Assembly: GCA_017305715.1 (NCBI GenBank)
Contig: JAFKKG010000017.1
Coordinates: 5,814-69,813, forward strand
From: Hyphomicrobiales bacterium
Lineage (GTDB): Bacteria > Pseudomonadota > Alphaproteobacteria > Rhizobiales > Xanthobacteraceae
Direction of reading: 5' to 3'
Length of the DNA: 64,000 nucleotides
Part shown: positions 17,515 to 25,411 of the stretch, in pieces
How the letters are laid out: each line of letters begins with the position of its first letter
How positions within the stretch are numbered: position 1 is the stretch's first letter
Notes under the pieces: model-generated
Databases searched by the model: none
Seen by the model: only the letters and a program-made list of their open reading frames with translations
Told to the model about the DNA's origin: nothing
Made by a program: the position numbers and the translations under genes

Positions 17515-18501
17515 GTGACCGGAAGTTCGGGCGCGCGCGGGTTAAAATTGACGCAGACGACGGCCGTGCTGGTGATGTGCGCGGTGTTGATCGTCGTTTT
17601 CTCGATCTTCCTGAAGGGCTTTCTGACCCTTGGCAATTTGTTCGCGCTGGCGCGCAACATTTCCATTCTCGGCATTCTCGCGCTGGGTATGGCGGTGGTG
17701 GTGATCGGGCGTGGGCTTGATCTGTCGCAGGTCGCGTCGCTCGCCGCGTCCACCGCGATTGCGATCATTCTGATGAACTCGGGTTACGCGACGCCGGTCG
17801 CATTGCTGATAGGCTTCGTGATGGCGATCGCCATTGGCGTCCTGAACGGGTTTCTCATCTCGGTGATCGAGATGCCGCCCTTGCTCACGACGCTGGCTTC
17901 GAGCCTTGCGGTCCTGGGGATCGTGCGCACCACGGCCGTGCAGCACTATGTCGTCTATCTTTCCAAGGGGCATGACGAATTCCTGCGGCTCGGAGGAAAT
18001 GTCTGGGGCGGCGTCCCGATCTCGATCCTGATCTTCGCGGCCACCGCAATCGTCGTGCATCTGTTCCTGTCGCGCACCGTGATCGGGCGTTTCGTCTACG
18101 CTCACGGCGACAACCCTGATGCCGCGCGTCAGACCGGTCTGCCGACCCGCCCGCTCACCATGATCGAGTACGCGCTGTGCGCCGCGATCGGTTATGTCGG
18201 GGGTGTCGTGATGATCGCGCAGACGGCGCTGATGCATCTCCAGGTCGCCGAGTCGACGATTATTTTCGACGTCATCATGGTTGTCGTGCTTGGCGGCGTC
18301 AGCCTCGTCGGCGGCCGCGGCAACGTGATGAGCGTCATCGCGGGAACGCTATTGATCGGCGTGCTGTTGAACGGCATGACCATCATGGACATGGATGTTC
18401 AGACCCAGAACATCGTCAAGGGAGTCGTGCTGCTGATCGCGATCCTGCTCGATTCCCGGCTGCATCCGCGCGACGAGGAGACGTCGAAGCAGGGCGATTG
18501 A
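17515..18501 (+). CDS. Sugar-type ABC transporter permease (RbsC-like)
   Basis: A 328-residue inner-membrane permease with eight to ten hydrophobic segments and the RbsC/BPD_transp_2 signatures: ILALGMAVVVIGRGLDLS near residue 60 (usually GGIDLS), GVLNGFLISVIEMPPLLTTL and the late VVLGGVSLVGGRGNVMSVIAG. The GTG at 17515 is chosen because AGGGAGGA lies just before it; the ORF is open back to 17431. It is the first gene of an operon with a binding protein, a second permease, the ATPase and a GntR regulator, so two different permeases probably form a heterodimer. Confidence 0.87.
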   Translation: MTGSSGARGLKLTQTTAVLVMCAVLIVVFSIFLKGFLTLGNLFALARNISILGILALGMAVVVIGRGLDLSQVASLAASTAIAIILMNSGYATPVALLIGFVMAIAIGVLNGFLISVIEMPPLLTTLASSLAVLGIVRTTAVQHYVVYLSKGHDEFLRLGGNVWGGVPISILIFAATAIVVHLFLSRTVIGRFVYAHGDNPDAARQTGLPTRPLTMIEYALCAAIGYVGGVVMIAQTALMHLQVAESTIIFDVIMVVVLGGVSLVGGRGNVMSVIAGTLLIGVLLNGMTIMDMDVQTQNIVKGVVLLIAILLDSRLHPRDEETSKQGD

Positions 18502-18559
18502 AGCCCTGTATCCATCAACAGGCCGCAGCGGGCGGCCGATAAAAAGGGGAAGGAACGAC

Positions 18560-19579
18560 ATGACCAAAGCTGCGTACAAGAGGGCGCTTGCCGGCATCGG
18601 GCTGGCCATGGTGGCAAGTGTGGCCCTGGCGGCCGCGCCGTCGCAGGCGGCCGGACCGCGTGACCAGTTGCGCGAAAAATTCGACAAGGCTCTCAAAGGC
18701 AAGACGGTGGCCTGGTCGCCGGTCTGGATGGGTGTTCTGGAATCGGAATGGACGCGTGTGATGAAGGATCGGTTCGACGATTACGGCATCAAACTCATCA
18801 CGCGCGATGCCAATATGAAGTCCGACATCCAGCGTCAGACCGTCAGCGACTACATCAACGAAAAACCTGATGTGATCGTCGTTCAAAATCCGAACGTCAC
18901 GTTGCTCGCGAAGGAGCTAAAGCGCGCAATGGACGCGGGCATCTATGTCGTGCAGGTCAACATGGCATCGAATACCTTGACCGACGCCTATGTCGGCGTT
19001 GATGCCAAGGATCTCGGCACCAAGATCGCTCGCGAGGTTATCAACCAGTGTGGCGGCGGCAAGGGCTCGGGCGAGATCGCTATCCTCGAAGGCGAGGCGA
19101 CCGCGGCCTATTCGCTCGACATGAAGAACGGTGCGATGGAAGTATTCAAGACCGATCCGTCGATCAAGGTCGTTTCGTCGCAGCCGACAAGCTGGGACGC
19201 GAATAAAGCCGGCGATATCACGACGACTGTCCTGCAGCAGAATCCCAAATTGTGCGGAATCCTTAGCGTTTGGGGACCGCAAACGGCGGGCGCAGCACAG
19301 GCGCTCAAGGCGGCCAACATGGGCGACAAGGTGAAGGTGTTCGTCGCCAGCGACGGCCAGCCCGCGGATTGCGACCTTCTGGAGCAAGGCGCGTTTTCTG
19401 CGAACCTGTCGTATCGCGCCGACGTGCAGGGCCAGACCATCGCCGACGCGGTGATCGCGCTCCTGCAGGGTGGTGACAAACCAGGCTCGAAGAACATCGC
19501 CTATTACACCACTCCTGCCTGGGTGAAGTCGAAAGACGATCGCATGTACTGCTTCAGTATCCCGAAGGGCGCGAAGTAG
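18560..19579 (+). CDS. Sugar-type ABC transporter substrate-binding protein (RbsB-like)
   Basis: A 339-residue periplasmic protein with a signal peptide (LAGIGLAMVASVALAAAPSQA) and a Periplas_BP_4-type body: NEKPDVIVVQNPN, DAGIYVVQVNMASN, YVGVDAKDLGTKIAREV, KVFVASDGQPADCDLLEQG. GGGGAAGGAAC precedes the ATG. The ligand is not predictable; members bind sugars, polyols or other small molecules. Two enzymes of the SMP-30 type in the operon suggest a sugar acid, lactone or similar compound. A strong hairpin follows the stop. Confidence 0.87.
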   Translation: MTKAAYKRALAGIGLAMVASVALAAAPSQAAGPRDQLREKFDKALKGKTVAWSPVWMGVLESEWTRVMKDRFDDYGIKLITRDANMKSDIQRQTVSDYINEKPDVIVVQNPNVTLLAKELKRAMDAGIYVVQVNMASNTLTDAYVGVDAKDLGTKIAREVINQCGGGKGSGEIAILEGEATAAYSLDMKNGAMEVFKTDPSIKVVSSQPTSWDANKAGDITTTVLQQNPKLCGILSVWGPQTAGAAQALKAANMGDKVKVFVASDGQPADCDLLEQGAFSANLSYRADVQGQTIADAVIALLQGGDKPGSKNIAYYTTPAWVKSKDDRMYCFSIPKGAK

Positions 19580-19590
19580 ATCGCGTCGGA

Positions 19591-19614
19591 GCCCGCGCCG
19601 ACTGCGGCGCGGGC
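19591..19614 (+). promoter_or_regulatory. Perfect 10-bp GC hairpin behind the binding-protein gene
   Basis: GCCCGCGCCG pairs perfectly with CGGCGCGGGC across an ACTG loop, 12 bases after the stop codon and 80 bases before the next gene. There is no T-run. Such hairpins in binding-protein operons protect the upstream mRNA and give the binding protein higher expression than the membrane parts. That function is inferred here. Confidence 0.55.
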
Positions 19615-19694
19615 AGGCCGGAGCTGCCGATTCCCATTCCCTGCGTTGTCCCGCCGTTCGGCCACGTCCGCGCCGAGCCCGCCGGAGTCTGTTG

Positions 19695-21806
19695 ATGAAA
19701 AGCCTGCAACGAGCCTGGCACCGCCATTCGCCCCAGTTGTTCCTGGGCGAACTGCTTGAGAAGCGGTGGATGGAGCCGATCATTCCATTCACGCTCACGA
19801 TCGCGGTATTCCTGGCATTCGCGGTGATGATCCCACGCTACCTGACAGCAGGCAGCCTTCAGGAGCTGATGCGGAATTTCGCGGAACAGGGCATGATCGC
19901 GGTCGCGATGGCGTTCTCCGTGCTGTCCGGCGGCATCGACCTGTCCGTCGGCGCGGTGTTCGCGATGTCGAACTTCCTTGCGCTCTATCTGTATCTCATT
20001 CTCGGGCTGCCGCTGCCGGTGACGATCGTGCTTGTCATCCTGTTTGGCGCGGTGATGGGCGCCATCAACGGCGGCTTAATAGCTTACGGCAAGACCAGGC
20101 CGTTCCTGACGACCCTGGTTGTCCTCATCATCGTTCGCGCCGCTTATAACAAGGTGACGGTCGCGTTCACGAACGAACTCGCCAGCATAGACAACGGGTC
20201 CAGTGCGTGGGATTTCATGGGATCCGGCAAGGTTCTCGGCGTTCCCTTCAACATGCTGGTGCTGATCCTGCTTGCGGTCGGCACGCATTTCTTTCTCACC
20301 CGCATCAAGCCTGGCGTCCACATCATGGCGGTCGGGTCGAGCCGCAAGGCCGCCCGCCACGCCGGCGTCAACGTCAAGCGCGTGTTGTTCTCGGCCTATG
20401 TGATGTCAGGGTCAATCGCGGCACTGGCGGGAATCCTCTATGCGGCGCGACAAAGCAGCTCAGGCACTGACACCGGCGTCGGCTGGGAGATCAATGCGTT
20501 GGCAGCGGTGGTTCTAGGCGGCATCAGCCTTGCCGGGGGCCGCGGCACCATCGCGCGTGGCGTCATGGGCGCGGCGATCATCTTCATTCTCACCAGCGGC
20601 ATGGTGCGGCTGGGTATCTCCGGGAACCTGACAACCGCCATCATCGGCATCATTCTGCTGCTCGCCGTCGGCTTCAACGTGAAGTGGGTCAAGAACAAGG
20701 GCAAGGTGCTGCAAAAGGTCTATGTCACCCCAAGCTGGGTTGATTTCGAACCGCCGCCCTCGGTCGAGCGGGGGAGCGGCACGCCATTCGCGGAGAATGA
20801 TCGCCTGAAGAACGCGGAAGCGATCGCGCTCAACATGATCGAGGGTCCGGAAGACATCATCCTCGACCGCAAGGACAACCTATACACCGTCAACCGCAAC
20901 GGCTCGATTATCCGATTTCTTGCACCTGACTATACCGTACGCGAGGAATTCGCCCGTATCGGCGGCCGGCCGCTCGGGCTGGCGTTCGATCGAGATCAAA
21001 ACCTCCTCGTGTGCATCGCGGGTATGGGCGTGTACGGCGTGAAGCCCGACCGCTCGGTCTTCAAGGTCACGGACCGCACCACGCGCACGCGAACACGTCT
21101 CAAGGATGATTCGCGGCTCTACCTTGCAGACGATCTCGACGTCGCGCCCGACGGCAGGATCTATTTCAGCGAGGCATCGACCCGGTACGAGCTGACCGAC
21201 TGGGCGCTCGACGGCTTTGAGGGGCGCGGTAACGGCCGGCTGATCTGCCACGATCCGAAAACCGGAATAACCAAGACGGTCCTCAAGAACCTGACGTTCC
21301 CCAACGGCATCTGTATCTCGCATGACGGTCAATCGGTGCTGTGGGCCAGCACCTGGCTATGCCAGATCAACCGCTACTGGATCGCCGGACCCAAGGCGGG
21401 CACCAGCGAAATCCTGATCGACAATCTTCCAGGCTATTGCGACAACATCAACCGCGCCTCGGATGGCAAGTACTGGCTTGCCTTCGTCGGCCTGCGCACG
21501 CCGGTCTACGACCTCGCCATGCGCAACCCTGTCTTTCGGACCCGCATGGTCAAGCAGATCCCGCCGGACGAGTGGCTGTGTCCGGGGATCAACTACGGCT
21601 GCGTGGTCAAGTTCGATGACAACGGCGTCGTGACAGAATCGCTCTGGGATCCAGGCGGGCTATCGCATCCCACCATCACCTCCGTCCGCGAGCACAAGGG
21701 CTATCTCTATATCGGCGGTCTCGAGAACAACCGCATCGGGCGCATCCGCCTGGAGGGCGCTGACCCGGCTTGGGAAGCGCACAAGTCCTATTGGGGAGGC
21801 GTCTAA
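19695..21806 (+). CDS. ABC transporter permease fused to an SMP-30/strictosidine-synthase-like beta-propeller
   Basis: A 703-residue two-part protein. Residues about 30-345 are an RbsC-type permease (GMIAVAMAFSVLSGGIDLSVGAVFAM; GGISLAGGRGTIARG). A charged linker (WVKNKGKVLQKVYV) leads to residues about 380-703, a six-bladed-propeller-like domain with repeated strands: EGPEDIILDRKDNLYTVN, RPLGLAFDRDQNLLVC, LADDLDVAPDGRIYFSEAS, FPNGICISHDGQSVLWAS. If permease topology is normal the enzyme domain faces the cytoplasm. No stop or frameshift separates the parts, so this is a genuine fusion. The next gene encodes a free paralogue of the propeller. The ATG at 19695 is preferred to the TTG one codon earlier. 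Confidence 0.88.
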   Translation: MKSLQRAWHRHSPQLFLGELLEKRWMEPIIPFTLTIAVFLAFAVMIPRYLTAGSLQELMRNFAEQGMIAVAMAFSVLSGGIDLSVGAVFAMSNFLALYLYLILGLPLPVTIVLVILFGAVMGAINGGLIAYGKTRPFLTTLVVLIIVRAAYNKVTVAFTNELASIDNGSSAWDFMGSGKVLGVPFNMLVLILLAVGTHFFLTRIKPGVHIMAVGSSRKAARHAGVNVKRVLFSAYVMSGSIAALAGILYAARQSSSGTDTGVGWEINALAAVVLGGISLAGGRGTIARGVMGAAIIFILTSGMVRLGISGNLTTAIIGIILLLAVGFNVKWVKNKGKVLQKVYVTPSWVDFEPPPSVERGSGTPFAENDRLKNAEAIALNMIEGPEDIILDRKDNLYTVNRNGSIIRFLAPDYTVREEFARIGGRPLGLAFDRDQNLLVCIAGMGVYGVKPDRSVFKVTDRTTRTRTRLKDDSRLYLADDLDVAPDGRIYFSEASTRYELTDWALDGFEGRGNGRLICHDPKTGITKTVLKNLTFPNGICISHDGQSVLWASTWLCQINRYWIAGPKAGTSEILIDNLPGYCDNINRASDGKYWLAFVGLRTPVYDLAMRNPVFRTRMVKQIPPDEWLCPGINYGCVVKFDDNGVVTESLWDPGGLSHPTITSVREHKGYLYIGGLENNRIGRIRLEGADPAWEAHKSYWGGV

Positions 21807-21809
21807 GCC

Positions 21810-22928
21810 ATGTCTCTGATTGGCGACATCATCGATCGCGTGTTGTCTCCGAACCGGGAAATTCATGTCATTCCCGTGCTCGACGGCGCGTTCTCACCGA
21901 ACGAGCGGCTCGATCAGGCCCGCCAACTCGGTGATCAGATCGAGCGGCCCGATGACATCACTCTCGGGCACGATGGTGCACTCTACGTCTCGACCCGCAA
22001 CAGCATCCTTCGTTGCACGGGGAGCGATTTCAATACGCGCACCGTGTTCGCGACGCTTGACGGTCCGGTCGGCGGGCTTGTCTGCACGCCGGACGGCAGG
22101 CTTCTTGCTTGTGTCTCCGGCGTCGGGTTGGTGTCGTTTTCTCCCGCTGGCGAGGTCAACGGCAAGCTTGAGAGCGTTGGCGGTGAGAAGATTTCCTGTC
22201 CGCTGTCAGCGGCGGTCGCGCCCGACGGCACCGTCTACCTGACCGATGGTTCGCGAAACAACCGGCCCGAACTCTGGCTCACTGACCTGATGCAGAACCG
22301 CGCTCCGTCGGGCCGCCTCATTGAATGCAACTCCACGCTCGACAATGCGCGCGTGCGTGTGGACAAGCTCGCATGGCCCCTCGGCGTGGTCGTATCCAGT
22401 GATGGCAAGGAAGTGTGGGTCGCTGAGTCCTGGGCTCACCGCCTGACCGCCTTTTCGCGCGCGGGTGACGGGAAGCGCGTGATCGTCAAGAACTATAGTG
22501 GCTATCCGGCGCGCCTCGCCCGAAGCGCGAACGGTGAGGTCTGGATGGCCTTTCTCGCGCTTCGCACGCAACTGACCGAATTCGTGCTGCGCGAACGTGC
22601 ATTTTGCGAGGAGATGATGCGGACGGTGCCGGTCGAGCTCTGGATCGGGCCGGCGCTGGATGGTCGGCTCAATCCGCGCGAACCGACCCAGATTGGCCGC
22701 ATCAAAAAGCTTGGCATTCAAAAGCCGTGGGCGCCGCCGCGCTCGTATGGCCTGGTTGCGCGGCTGGACGCCGGGGGGATGGCGACGAAGACCTTGCATA
22801 GCCGTGTCGATGGTCGGGTGCATGGCGTCACCGCCGTCCGTCCGATTGGCTCCCGCGTGCTGGCGGTATCCAAGGGACGCAATTGCCTTGTCGAACTGCC
22901 GCTTGATCACGACGCGCAAGAAGGATGA
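21810..22928 (+). CDS. SMP-30/gluconolactonase/strictosidine-synthase-like enzyme
   Basis: A 372-residue soluble beta-propeller protein with no signal peptide. Blade motifs: ERPDDITLGHDGALYVSTRN, GGLVCTPDGRLLACVSG, LSAAVAPDGTVYLTDGS, WPLGVVVSSDGKEVWVAES. It lines up along its length with the C-terminal half of the upstream fusion (GY.DNINRASDGKYWLAFVGLRTP against GYPARLARSANGEVWMAFLALRT), so the two arose by duplication. Relatives are metal-dependent lactonases or strictosidine-synthase-like esterases; the reaction here is open. GGGGAGG lies before the ATG. Its 3' end overlaps the ATPase gene by 4 bases. Confidence 0.82.
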   Translation: MSLIGDIIDRVLSPNREIHVIPVLDGAFSPNERLDQARQLGDQIERPDDITLGHDGALYVSTRNSILRCTGSDFNTRTVFATLDGPVGGLVCTPDGRLLACVSGVGLVSFSPAGEVNGKLESVGGEKISCPLSAAVAPDGTVYLTDGSRNNRPELWLTDLMQNRAPSGRLIECNSTLDNARVRVDKLAWPLGVVVSSDGKEVWVAESWAHRLTAFSRAGDGKRVIVKNYSGYPARLARSANGEVWMAFLALRTQLTEFVLRERAFCEEMMRTVPVELWIGPALDGRLNPREPTQIGRIKKLGIQKPWAPPRSYGLVARLDAGGMATKTLHSRVDGRVHGVTAVRPIGSRVLAVSKGRNCLVELPLDHDAQEG

Positions 22929-24466
22929 ACGCCATGCCGTCAGAACAACAGGCGGGAACCCCGTTGCTCCAGATCGTCAATGGCAGCAAGGTCTATGGCG
23001 GCCTGCACGCGATCGATGGTGTCAATTTCGACCTCCGGCCGGGCGAAATCCACGCCCTGCTGGGCGAGAACGGCGCGGGAAAATCGACGCTCTGCAAGGC
23101 GATCGCCGGTGCGATCTTGCTGACATCCGGTGATTACATGATCCGTGGGCGCAAGGTGTCGTTCGCCTCGCCAAAGGAGGCGCTCGAAGGCGGCGTCGCG
23201 ATGGTCTACCAGGAATCCAGCCTGGTGCCCTCGATGACGGTAGCGCAGAACCTTGAACTCGGTATGGAGAAGTGGGTCACGGTCTACAGCAAGATCAACA
23301 TTGCGGCGACCCAGTCGCTGCAATCGATGAACTTCAATGTCGACCCGCTGGTGCTGGTGGAAAACCTCGGAACGGCCAAGCGGCAGATGGTCGAGATTGT
23401 GCGTGCCGTGCGCCATCATGCCCAGGTTTTCATCTTCGATGAGCCAACCGCATCGCTTACCCCTGAAGAGACGCAGCATCTGTTCCATCTTCTCAATACT
23501 TTGAAAGAGAAGGGCGCCGGCATCATCTTCATCTCGCACGCACTGGAAGAGGCGTTGAATATCGCCGATCGCATCACCGTGCTCCGGGACGGCAAGCTGG
23601 TCGCCACCGTGCCGGCGAAGGAAGTCTCCCGAGATTCGCTCGTGAGGATGATGGTTGGCCGTGAAGAAACGGCAGCGCAGTACGCGACCCATGGCGCGGA
23701 TCCGGATGCGCCGAAGCCCCATGCGCCGCGCGGCGACAAGGTCCTTTCGGTGGAAAACGTGACGATGGGTAGCATCGTCAAGAATATGTCGTTCTCGGCG
23801 TTCAATGGAGAAGTCGTCGGCATCTTCGGGCTGGTCGGAGCAGGACGCTCCGAAATCGCGCAGATCGTCAGCGGTGCACGCAAGCGCAATTTCCTGCGCG
23901 GCGGGATGATCTATCTGCGGGACAAGCCGGTCCGTTACCGGGTACCGCGGCAGGCCGTGCGCGACGGGATCGCCTATATCACCGAGGACCGTAAGGTCGA
24001 CGGCTTCTTCGAAACGATGACGGTGGATCAGAACATCTATCTTGGCTATCTGTCGTCACCGCGCGTCAAACGATTTCTTTACTCCACGCGCGAGATGAAG
24101 CGGATCGCCGATCGATGGATTTCAACGCTTTCGATCTCGGCATTGAAGCGAACGCTGAAAATTGTCGAATATTCCGGCGGCAACCAGCAGAAAGTCGTGG
24201 TGGGAAAGTCTCTAGCCCAGGAACCGACTGTGGTAATCTTCGACGAGCCGACTCGTGGTGTTGACGTCAGTGCCATACCACAGATCCACGAGGTGATCCG
24301 CAAGCTCGCAGGCGAGAACAAGGCCGTCGTCGTAATTTCTTCCTATCTGCCGGAGATTCTGGCGATCTCGGATCGGATCCTGGTGGCTCGTGGCGGGCGT
24401 ATCGTCGAGGAAATGACACGGGCTGACGCGACCGAAGACAAGATCATGTACGCCGCCATTCATTGA
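22925..24466 (+). CDS. Sugar-type ABC transporter ATPase with two nucleotide-binding domains (RbsA/MglA-like)
   Basis: A 513-residue protein with two ABC domains. N-half: Walker A GENGAGKS (about 45-52), a degenerate signature (LGTAKRQMVEIVRAV) and VFIFDEPTASLT. C-half: the altered Walker A GLVGAGRSE, signature YSGGNQQKVVVGKSL, and VVIFDEPTRGVDVSA. One canonical and one degenerate site is normal for this family. It powers the two permeases of the operon. The ATGA overlap with the SMP-30 gene indicates coupled translation, and an ATG three codons further in is an alternative start. Confidence 0.9.
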   Translation: MNAMPSEQQAGTPLLQIVNGSKVYGGLHAIDGVNFDLRPGEIHALLGENGAGKSTLCKAIAGAILLTSGDYMIRGRKVSFASPKEALEGGVAMVYQESSLVPSMTVAQNLELGMEKWVTVYSKINIAATQSLQSMNFNVDPLVLVENLGTAKRQMVEIVRAVRHHAQVFIFDEPTASLTPEETQHLFHLLNTLKEKGAGIIFISHALEEALNIADRITVLRDGKLVATVPAKEVSRDSLVRMMVGREETAAQYATHGADPDAPKPHAPRGDKVLSVENVTMGSIVKNMSFSAFNGEVVGIFGLVGAGRSEIAQIVSGARKRNFLRGGMIYLRDKPVRYRVPRQAVRDGIAYITEDRKVDGFFETMTVDQNIYLGYLSSPRVKRFLYSTREMKRIADRWISTLSISALKRTLKIVEYSGGNQQKVVVGKSLAQEPTVVIFDEPTRGVDVSAIPQIHEVIRKLAGENKAVVVISSYLPEILAISDRILVARGGRIVEEMTRADATEDKIMYAAIH

Positions 24467-24481
24467 TAAGGAGAGCCATTC

Positions 24482-25273
24482 ATGAGTGCCTATCAGCGGC
24501 CTCCCCATTGGAAGGACGTGGCACGGGCTGTCAATGACGATGATCCGGATGCCGGCCGCCTGATGAGCGAGCGCATCGCAAGCGAGATTCGCAGCGCGGT
24601 CTTGAGCGGAGAGATGCAGCCAGGTACGCGGATTCGTCAGGAACTTCTTGCGGCTCACTTCGGAGCGAGCCGGATCCCCGTGCGCGAGGCGCTGAAGCAG
24701 CTCGAGAACGAAGGCCTCGTCGTGATGGCGCCGAACCGTGGCGCCTGGATTGCGGACGTCAATTCGGAAGACTCGATAGAGGTCTACAAGATTCGTGAAG
24801 CGGTAGAGCCGCTTGCGATCGGAGAGAGCGTTCCAAATCTGACCGACGAGGATGTTGAGACGCTTGACCGGATTGTACGCGAACTTGAGCATGTAACCAC
24901 GCTAGAGGAATACATACAGCTTGATCGGGAGTTCCATCTGCGTACCTATTCGCGTGCGCGGATGCCGCAGCTACTGACGATGGTTGAGCGTTTCTGGAAC
25001 AGCACGCAGCACTTTCGGCGGCAGTTTGTGAAAGAAGCCTATGCCAAGGACGGATTGCCGTTCTCTGATCCGCAGCACCTTCTGATCATGGATGCGATCC
25101 GGGCACGCGACGTCGATGCCGCACAGGTATTGGTGCGTCTTCATATCCGTCGGACCCGCGTTCTCATTCAGGCGACGGGAGGCGGGGCAACCCAACCACC
25201 AGTCGCGAGCCGTGCCTCGATACCGCACGCTCGTCGCGGCACGGTTTCGCAAGGACGAAGCAACAATGAGTAG
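24482..25273 (+). CDS. GntR-family regulator, FadR subfamily (FCD domain)
   Basis: A 263-residue regulator. The winged helix at about residues 30-95 has GEMQPGTRIRQELLAAHFGASRIPVREALKQLENEGLVVMAPNRGAWI. The C-terminal all-helical FCD domain carries the usual acid and His residues (DREFHLRTYSRARMP; DPQHLLIMDAIRARD). GGAGAG before the ATG fixes the start, 15 bases after the ATPase. It likely senses the imported compound and controls this operon, perhaps through the palindrome at 17356-17371. Confidence 0.87.
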   Translation: MSAYQRPPHWKDVARAVNDDDPDAGRLMSERIASEIRSAVLSGEMQPGTRIRQELLAAHFGASRIPVREALKQLENEGLVVMAPNRGAWIADVNSEDSIEVYKIREAVEPLAIGESVPNLTDEDVETLDRIVRELEHVTTLEEYIQLDREFHLRTYSRARMPQLLTMVERFWNSTQHFRRQFVKEAYAKDGLPFSDPQHLLIMDAIRARDVDAAQVLVRLHIRRTRVLIQATGGGATQPPVASRASIPHARRGTVSQGRSNNE

Positions 25274-25411
25274 TTTCCGAAAATTTGGCGTTGTCGAGGC
25301 TGGGTTTGTGGGTCTGGAGATCACCCCGATACGCCAATTGGCGCCCGCAGGCTACACGGGCGGTGAGGCTGGATGCGGGCGACTCCGCTACGACATCAGT
25401 TGCAGGAAGCG

